A stretch of DNA of 64,000 bases, taken from Branchiostoma floridae. Taxonomy: Eukaryota > Chordata > Leptocardii > Amphioxiformes > Branchiostomatidae. Positions 57,236-64,000 of this stretch are shown one piece after another. The translations under genes were made by a program, and so were the position numbers. How positions within the stretch are numbered: the first letter of the stretch is position 1; each line of letters begins with the position of its first letter. The stretch covers positions 19,047,707 through 19,111,706 of the forward strand of contig NC_049992.1 in the NCBI RefSeq assembly GCF_000003815.2, read 5' to 3'. The notes under the pieces are model-generated. The model did not search any database, was not told the origin of the DNA, and saw only the letters and a list, made by a program, of their open reading frames with translations.

Positions 57236-58684
57236 AAGTTGATCCCGATATTGCTGACATGGCAACAACAGACAGCATGCAGGGTGTGGATGAGGTCAGG
57301 AGAGGAGCAGCAGGGGGTTCTGCCGACAGTGTTCTTACCTGGCAAGGAGACAGACGTGAGGAGTCTAGGGAGAAATCCGGTAGGAGAGACAAGGGTGTGA
57401 GAGTGTACAGGTGTGAGGAGTGCAGCAAGGAGTTCAGTAAGCTCTTTAGTCTGAAGAGGCACATGCAGACTCACACAGGGGAGAAACCCTACAGGTGTGA
57501 GGAGTGCAGCAAGCAATTCAGTAGGCTGAATCATCTCAAAACTCACATGCAGACTCACACAGGGGAGAAACCCTACAGGTGTGAGGAGTGCAGCAGGCAG
57601 TTCGGTAAGCTGAGCAATCTAAAGATTCACATGCGCACTCACACAGGAGAGAAACCCCACAGGTGTGAGGAGTGCAGCAAGCAATTCAGTAGGCTGAATC
57701 ATCTCAAAACTCACATGCAGACTCACACAGGTGAGAAACCCTACAGGTGTGAGGAGTGTATTAGGCAGTTCAGCCAGCTGACTCATCTGAAGACTCACAT
57801 GCATACTCATACAGGGGTGAAACCCTATAGGTGTGAGGAATGCAGCAGGCAGTTCAACACGCTGAGTAGTCGAAAGAGACACATGCGCACTCACACAGGG
57901 GAGAAACCATACAGGTGTGAGGAGTGCAGCAGGCAGTTCAGTCGGCTGGGTGTGCTGAAGACTCACATGCGGACTCACACGGGAGAAACCTTACAAGTGT
58001 GACGAGTGCAACAGGCAGTTTAGTGTGCTTAGTAGTCTCAAGACTCACCTGCGTACCCACACTGGGGAGAAACTTTACAGGTGTGAGGAGTGCAGCAAGC
58101 AATTCAGTAGGCTGAATCATCTCAAAACTCACATGCAGACTCACACAGGTGAGAAACCCTACAGGTGTGAGGAGTGTATTAGGCAGTTCAGCCAGCTGAC
58201 TCATCTGAAGACTCACATGCATACTCATACAGGGGTGAAACCCTATAGGTGTGAGGAATGCAGCAGGCAGTTCAACACGCTGAGTAGTCGAAAGAGACAC
58301 ATGCGCACTCACACAGGGGAGAAACCTTACAGGTGTGAAGAGTGCAGCAGGCAGTTCAGTGAACTTTGTGTGCTTAAGAAACACATACGGACTCACACAG
58401 GGGAGAAACCCTACAGGTGTGAGGAGTGCAGTAGGCAGTTCAGTCAGCTGGGTCATCTGACAACTCACGTGCGGACTCACACTGATGAGAAACCTTATAA
58501 GTGTGAGAAATGCAGCAGGCAGTTCAGTCAGCTGGGTTCTCTGAAGAAACACATGCGCACTCACACAGGGGAGAAACCCTACATGTGTGAGAAGTGCAGC
58601 AGGCAGTTCAGTCAGCTGGGTGCCCTGAAGATACACATGAGGACTCACACTGGAAAAACTGAAGGTGTAAGTTCTGTGAACTAG
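57236..58684 (+). CDS. C2H2 zinc-finger protein ZNF1, 15 fingers, one frameshift
   Basis: An exon starts after TATTTACAG (57235), with the likely start MATTDSMQGVDEVRRGAAGG at 57259. Fingers follow the pattern CEEC-x12-H-x3-H with TGEKPYR linkers: seven fingers to about 57978, then eight more ending at TAG 58684. A two-base deletion near 57982 (GGGAGAAACC for GGGGAGAAACC-type linkers) shifts the frame and gives a stop at 58002. Fingers 4-6 and 9-11 are the same at nucleotide level over about 230 bp. Poly-finger arrays of this type bind DNA. The break may be real or a sequencing error. Confidence 0.8.
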
Positions 58685-59708
58685 GAAGTCTGAAGAGAGG
58701 TGTACTCACATGAACCCTACATGTGTTAAAGGAATACAGCAGTATGATAGGGAAGACAGGAAGACGCACATTGCATTCAAACTGATGACAAATCTTCATG
58801 TGTTATGAATTGAGTAAAATTGGATGCACTGAAGGAACACATGAACACTACAGTCATGACAGTCTCACAATGTATAGGTGACAGACCAGAGCACCTAAGA
58901 TAGCAAGCAAATTATTAGGGTGAGCTTTAAATTATACAAAGGTTGGATATGTAGACTACCTCATACATTATGTACTTCATGTACATGTATAGTCTACTTG
59001 TTGGTAAAGTTATTTTTTCTGTTCTTGTTGGTTCAGCTTTGTTATAGCATTTCTTCTGTTATATAAGAAATCTACTCTGTACTTAATCACTGTAGACTTT
59101 ATTGGTTATACTGTTATAGGTTGTCCTTATCACTGTAGACATAATTGGTTATAGGATATGCGGACTTATCTATCTTTACAATCACAGCTAGAGGTTGTAT
59201 TTAGGAGCTAACAACTGGCTGTTGTTACAATTCATTGATTGTAACCTTTTGTAATCTGCTAAATGATAGAAACGACATTTTCTTTGGATTGTTCACACCT
59301 TTTTTCAGAAGTTCTTCTGTCTGTTTGTTGATCCCAGATCTTGTAGTTGATAGTAATCAAGTTTTGTTATTTTATAATGTTTGCATAACAATCATGTTTT
59401 CAATGTAGTGGAAGTACCAAGTTCAAAGTAGGGAAGTAGAAAGCAAAATGTTGTGAAGTAGAGAGTTTAAAGTTCAAAGTAGACTAGTAAAAGTAAAATG
59501 TTCAAAGTAGGAGAAGTAAATGGTTCAAAGTTCATAGTAGTGTAGAACAAAGTATAAAGTAGTTCAAAATACAATGTTCAAAGTAGTGAATTTACAACAT
59601 TCAATGTATTTACATATTACTGGAATTTGTCTTTGGAGTTCTCTAACAGATGTAGCAATCTTAGTAGTAGCAATTTTGTAATGTCCTTTTTACATTATAA
59701 AAGCGTTA
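58685..59708. other. 3' region of ZNF1
   Basis: Probably 3' UTR and intergenic DNA. Short AAAGTAG/TTCAAAGT repeats occupy 59400-59600. No gene is supported. Confidence 0.4.
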
Positions 59709-60038
59709 CAGGGCTCGAAATACCACCTGCATATGCAGGTTAGTGCAGGTAAAATTGGAGCTGTGCAGGTATTTCTGATATCTACCTGCACCTGAACCTG
59801 CACTGGTCCATGTACTAGGTTTTATACATAAATATCCTATGGTGTAGGTGCATGTGGATTGTTATTAGCTGCATTGACTGTTACCACCTATTAATTAAGT
59901 ATAAAATAATGGTTCCTGAAAAATTTGAGTATGATCCATACTTCCTAAATTGGTGCAGGTAAAATTTGTCTGGTGCAGGTAATTTTCAAAGCCACCTGCA
60001 CCAGTGCAGGTATGCAGGAAAAAGTATTTCGAGCCCTG
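59709..60038. mobile_element. hAT-like MITE with CAGGGCTCGAAAT ends
   Basis: Ends CAGGGCTCGAAATAC and GTATTTCGAGCCCTG are perfect inverted repeats of 15 bp. CGTTA occurs directly outside both ends. Multiple TGCAGGT/ACCTGCA words inside form further stems. It has no ORF. CAGGG termini suggest hAT, though only five bases of flanking duplication are visible rather than eight. Confidence 0.75.
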
Positions 60039-60439
60039 CGTTACAATATACATGTAGTACATACTAACACAGGTTTATTGTTTTCGTTGAGTTTTGCAAC
60101 CAAGTTATTGAAGAATTCTGTTGTCTGATAAATAAAACAAGCGCAGAAGAAGAAGATTATGTTATTTTATTCATTGATGTGATGATGTTTGATATAGCCT
60201 GTAGAGGCAATGAGAAAAAATACGTTTTATTTGCAAGAGAAAAGAGAGACTGTTTTAAGTCCAAAAGTCATGCCTGAAGGCTAATTGCCTGTACATTCTC
60301 AATGACTAAGAGAAGTAAATACAAATGTAGTGTGATACATAACACTAGTATCTAATCAACTATATGGTGTGCTATTGACGGGTTTTACTCCTTTGAAGGC
60401 AGTGGTAAATGAACGGTCCCAGTATGATGATTGGATTTT

Positions 60440-60650
60440 GTGCTTTTACTGGAAATATACTAGTAGTCATTTGGTGTTCTTCTTAATGGTAAAAGCTTGG
60501 TGAAACTGTGGCAACTGTTTGAAATAATGTTTCTTTCGGCTTCATAGTGTGTACATTGACTGATAAAATGAATTTCATTTTCTACTGCTTTCATTGACCA
60601 ATATATACATAATCTCTCGTGGACAGGGAGCTGAATATGCAAAATATATA
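60440..60650 (-). pseudogene. LINE ORF2 C-terminal remnant
   Basis: LPVHERLCIYWSMKAVENEI and HFISQCTHYEAERN resemble the RxCxxC...VEDExHFLxxCPxY segment common at the end of many LINE polyproteins. One cysteine of the motif is lost. Only about 60 codons remain. Confidence 0.5.
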
Positions 60651-61072
60651 TTAAGTTGTGCTTGTTTCCTGTAGACTCTTGAGAGAATGACGAAGTGTGG
60701 ACTACTGGAAACCCGTGTTAGTCTATGAAGGTCACCGGAGGATCATGTACAATAGATGGGTAATCAGGGAACGAAATCTGACCTCTCGCCATGAGTACTT
60801 CCGGGTCGTAGTGTCCCGACTTCCTGTCCGCGAGGATACGCGTGGCTTGGAGTTCGGGGCCGTTTCTCGTCCTTCGAGAAGAAGTCCTCATTCATTCCGT
60901 AGCGCGTTCTAGTGTTTCATCAGGCATCCCTGTGTCGACTAAGTTCCAGGTAAGAAGACTTGACTTGTGACTCGGTATTCAAAGATTTGTAGAACAGTGT
61001 AAGAAGGAAAAGAGTTTCATGAAATCTGAACTCGCCACACCGGCATGCATAATTTTTTCAGAGCTGGACTGT

Positions 61073-61251
61073 TGAAACAACCAGAGGGGCGAGTAAGAAC
61101 AGAAAGAAACAACATCCCGACTCCCGGGATTCGAACCCGCGCCAAACCCGGGCAGCCGGATCACAAATCGAACGTGCAAACCGTTCGGCCATAAAGGCTT
61201 AAGCCGTTAGGCGTCTTCGGTTTAGCAGTCCTTGAACACCACTGTTACACT
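61073..61251 (-). repeat. tRNA-related repeat, copy 1
   Basis: On the minus strand, TGGCCGAACGGT fits a Pol III A box and GGTTCGAATCC a perfect B box, about 60 bp apart, with a T-arm around the B box. The acceptor-stem halves do not pair, so it is not a functional tRNA. It looks like a tRNA-derived SINE or class II tRNA relic. A direct copy lies 281 bp further on. Confidence 0.65.
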
Positions 61252-61353
61252 ACTCCCCCTTTTCTTTTCAAGATTCGTCCTCGAATCTCCGAGATCGACA
61301 TCCCTGTGTGGCACATACTAGCCTGTTACTCACAGGGCCGGCGTGGGAACCAG

Positions 61354-61532
61354 TGAAACAACCAGAGGGGCGAGTAAGAACAGAAAGAAACAACATCCCG
61401 ACTCCCGGGATTCGAACCCGCGCCAAACCCGGGCAGCCGGATCACAAATCGAACGTGCAAACCGTTCGGCCATAAAGGCTTAAGCCGTTAGGCGTCTTCG
61501 GTTTAGCAGTCCTTGAACACCACTGTTACACT
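61354..61532 (-). repeat. tRNA-related repeat, copy 2
   Basis: Essentially identical to copy 1 over about 179 bp, same orientation. The 102-bp spacer contains TTCGTCCTCGAATCTCCGAG. Such a near-identical pair implies a recent duplication or the two long terminal repeats of a small element. Confidence 0.65.
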
Positions 61533-62040
61533 GTCATCAGGCCGTAAAAACCTACTTTTCTTCTGCTCAACTGCGTAAAACATTTTGTAGTGGGGAAGAA
61601 GGAAAGGATGTTGTATATTTGGCGCTTTGTTGTGTTGTTTGGCGGTTAAAATGTGACTATTCAGGAGCTGGGCTTGATAAAGTAAAAAAATTATGTAAAC
61701 AAGGGAGGGTCGATAAGGGTTTTTTGATTTTGTTAGCTTGGAGGAGCAAAGATGGGCGCTTTGCCGCAATGACTTGTAAAATAGCTACGTATAGTGTTTT
61801 GAATCAACATCAATAGACCAGGTTCACGGTTGTTCATATGGTAAGGACTCCAGTTACCTGTCTTAGTTGTACTGCAAACCCCTACGTGCGCCCCGACCCC
61901 GAAAGTTCGCGCCCACATCTGGATTCCATTGTCACCCTGAAGCAAGGGGGGGGGGGGTGAATTTCACGGGACGGTTCACTAACTGTTACATTGTTACTCC
62001 TGAGACATGTACACCTTCACAGAACTACTCTCCAAGCAGA
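61533..62040. other. Spacer between tRNA-related repeats and ZNF2 unit
   Basis: No gene is supported. A G-run occurs at 61947-61956. Confidence 0.3.
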
Positions 62041-62059
62041 GGTTAGGCTCAAGCTTGGT

Positions 62060-62575
62060 TTGATCTTTTTCATGTATTTTATGGCTGTCATTTTTGTCAC
62101 ATTTTTTAGTTGCTTGGTGAACAATCGTAGGACCTGGCAAAATAGAAATTGTAGCAAAAACGCCCACGTTTGTGTAAAGATGTAAAAAATAAGTTAAGAG
62201 CCAGGCCTCTTCTTGGAGAGTACCAGAATTGCATACATTATATATATCTCACCCCTTCCTAGACTTTTAAATTATTTCTGCTTCATATCATAGCATTTCA
62301 GCTCTTTTTAATTGTTTTGTTTTCATGCACCATTTGAAACTTTATGGCCATGCTAGAATAAAAAAACACACTCCTATATGAGTGTTATGTCCTGCGAGGG
62401 GATTTGCTCTGTACTCCATAGATGTAGATGTAGATGTTGGTATCAATCTTGTAAATTGCAAAGCATGTAGCCGACAAGATTGACAGAGAGGACCGGATTG
62501 GCTCCTTCATTACCTCATGGTGATAATCGTTTGTCTTGTCCTATGTTTGCAGAAGTTGATCCAGATATTGTTGAC
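62060..62575 (+). repeat. ZNF2 upstream segment, duplicated from ZNF1
   Basis: It matches about 56775-57258 in order: TGTATTTTATGGCTGTCATT, TTGCTTGGTGAACAA, TGTGTAAAGATGT, TCATGCACCATTTGAAA. Its first ~45 bp equal the 5' junction of the RNase H LINE, but the rest of that LINE is absent. Confidence 0.6.
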
Positions 62576-63679
62576 ATGGCAACAACAGACAGCATGCAGG
62601 GTGTGGATGACGTCAGGAGAGGAGCAGCAGGGGGTTCTACCGACAGTGTTCTCACCTGGCAAGGAGACAGAAGTGAGGAGTCTGGGGAGGAGTCCGGTAG
62701 GAGAGACAAGGGTGTGAGAGTGCACAGGTGTGAGGAGTGCAGCAAGCAGTTCAGTAAGCTGAGTAATCTGAAGAGGCACATGCGCACTCACACAGGTGAG
62801 AAATCCTACAGGTGTGACGAGTGCAGCAGGCAGTTCAGTCAGCTGGGTGATCTGAAGACTCACTTGCGCACTCACACAGGGGAGAAGCCTTACAGGTGTG
62901 AGGAGTGCAGCAAGCAGTTCAGTAGGCTGGGTCATCTGAAGAGTCACATGCGCACTCACACAGGGGAGAAACCCTACATGTGTGAGGAGTGCAGCAAGCA
63001 GTTCAGTAGGCTGGATAGTCTGAAGAGTCACATACGGACTCACACAGGGGAGAAACCCTACAGGTGTGAGGAGTGCAGCAAGCAGTTCAGTAGGCCGGAT
63101 AGTCTGAAAACTCACATACGGACTCACACTGGGGAGAAACCCTACAGGTGTGAGGAGTGCAACAGGCAGTTCAGTAAGCTTAGTGATTTCAAAGACACAT
63201 GCGGCCTCACACAGGGGAGAAACCCTACAGGTGTGAGGAGTGCAGCAAGTAGTTCAGTAAGCTGAGTAATCTGAAGAGGCACATGCGCACTCACACAGGT
63301 GAGAAATCCTACAGGTGTGACGAGTGCAGCAGGCAGTTCAGTCAGCTGGGTGATCTGAAGAAACACTTGCGCACTCACACAGGGGAGAAGCCTTACAGGT
63401 GTGAGGAGTGCAGCAAGCTGTTCAGTAGGCTGGGTCATCTGAAGAGTCACATGCGCACTCACACAGGGGAGAAACCCTACATGTGTGAGGAGTGCAGCAG
63501 GCAGTTCAGTAGGCTGGATAGTCTGAAGAGTCACATACGGACTCACACGGGAGAAACCTTACAGATGTGAGGAATGCAGCAGGCTGTTCAGTCAGCTGGG
63601 TAATCTGAAGAAACACGTGCAGACTCACCCTGGAAAAATTGATGGTGTAAGGGACGAAGCAGGCAGTTCTGTGAACTAG
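62553..63679 (+). pseudogene. C2H2 zinc-finger gene ZNF2, 11 fingers, disrupted
   Basis: An exon begins after TGTTTGCAG; ATG 62576 gives MATTDSMQGVDDVRRGAAGG, nearly identical to ZNF1. Five good fingers and part of a sixth are followed by a one-base deletion near 63191 (TTTCAAAGACAC), an in-frame TAG at 63249 where a Gln codon is expected (CSK*FSKL), and a two-base deletion near 63552, like the one in ZNF1. The last finger and tail end at TAG 63679. Fingers 1-4 and 7-10 are near-identical, an internal duplication of about 500 bp. Three lesions argue for a pseudogene. Confidence 0.8.
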
Positions 63680-64000
63680 GAAGAAGATGTGTACTCTTAT
63701 GAAAACTCTACATATGTTCAAAGAATACAGCATTGAGTATGATAGGGAAGATAGGAAGAAGCACATTGCACTCAAAGTGATGACATACCCTCAAGTGTTA
63801 GGAATTGAGTCAGCTTGGGTACACTGAAGGAACTAATCTTACACAAGTTACAGACCAGAGCACTTAAGATAGCAAGCAAGTTTAGTGGGGCAAATAATGT
63901 CATAATTGATATGCAGCAAAAAAATTCCTTTTGGTGTTTTATGTGCAGAAATCAGTTCTGTCTTACTACATGTATTTTGTGAGCTTAAAATTTTACGAAC
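63680..64000. other. 3' flank of ZNF2
   Basis: It matches the ZNF1 3' flank (AATACAGCA, GATAGGGAAGA, AGACCAGAGCACTTAAGATA). No other feature is seen. Confidence 0.5.

Noticed and set aside
57938-58648. Long minus-strand frames antisense to the zinc-finger arrays (also 57619-57978, 62510-63127, 63142-63546)
   Set aside because: They are antisense shadows of the repeated finger and linker codons, with no start context or domain of their own.
61130-61200. Functional tRNA gene on the minus strand
   Set aside because: Pol III boxes and a T-arm are present, but the acceptor stem does not pair and the anticodon stem has a mismatch.

Overview
The window looks like chordate, most probably amphioxus (Branchiostoma), genomic DNA. 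The reasons are large introns with GT-AG junctions, a CYB5D1 orthologue, C2H2 arrays with repeated EECSKQF fingers, a CR1/L2-like LINE with a 2A-like peptide, and dense small inverted-repeat transposons. The genus is inferred from style, not from a search. Every multi-exon model was assembled by eye from reading frame, splice motifs and phase agreement, so boundaries are predictions.

Layout. 0-3.7 kb: a decayed LINE reverse transcriptase, a TTAA-ended MITE and a hairpin-ended repeat. 3.7-27.5 kb: three minus-strand paralogues of one type II membrane receptor family. The first (3686-7712) has a long acidic cytoplasmic tail, one TM helix, an 11-residue-repeat stalk and a C-type lectin domain. 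The second (16195-18119) and third (22472-25074) keep the same tail end, TM exon and stalk exon, but end in an eight-cysteine hevein-like domain. They lie in a tandem duplication of about 5 kb, and upstream modules with candidate 5' UTR splice donors recur around all three.

28.2-33.0 kb: a plus-strand gene of unknown family with up to three alternative, membrane-seeking first exons, all compatible in phase with a shared 154-residue C-terminal region. 35.6-38.3 kb: a minus-strand three-exon IFI44-like P-loop GTPase of 290 residues ending in a CaaX box. 39.3-47.2 kb: mobile and satellite DNA, including two head-to-tail hairpin-ended repeats, Harbinger-like MITEs with TTA/TAA target duplications and a ~190-bp tandem array split by one of them.

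48.7-55.3 kb: CYB5D1 on the minus strand, four exons and 218 residues, with a near-complete CR1/L2-like LINE in intron 3. A 147-base run of N falls in that LINE's RT domain. A short plus-strand coding start lies head to head with CYB5D1 across about 200 bp. 55.7-64 kb: a 5'-truncated RNase H-bearing LINE and two tandem C2H2 zinc-finger genes, both disrupted, separated by a hAT-like MITE, a LINE remnant and a tRNA-related repeat pair.

How it fits together: the receptors, which carry candidate endocytic and signalling motifs and lectin or chitin-type ectodomains, suggest recognition of microbes or glycans. The IFI44-like GTPase is also from a family linked to innate immunity. That functional link is inference only. 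CYB5D1 and the zinc-finger genes appear unrelated neighbours.
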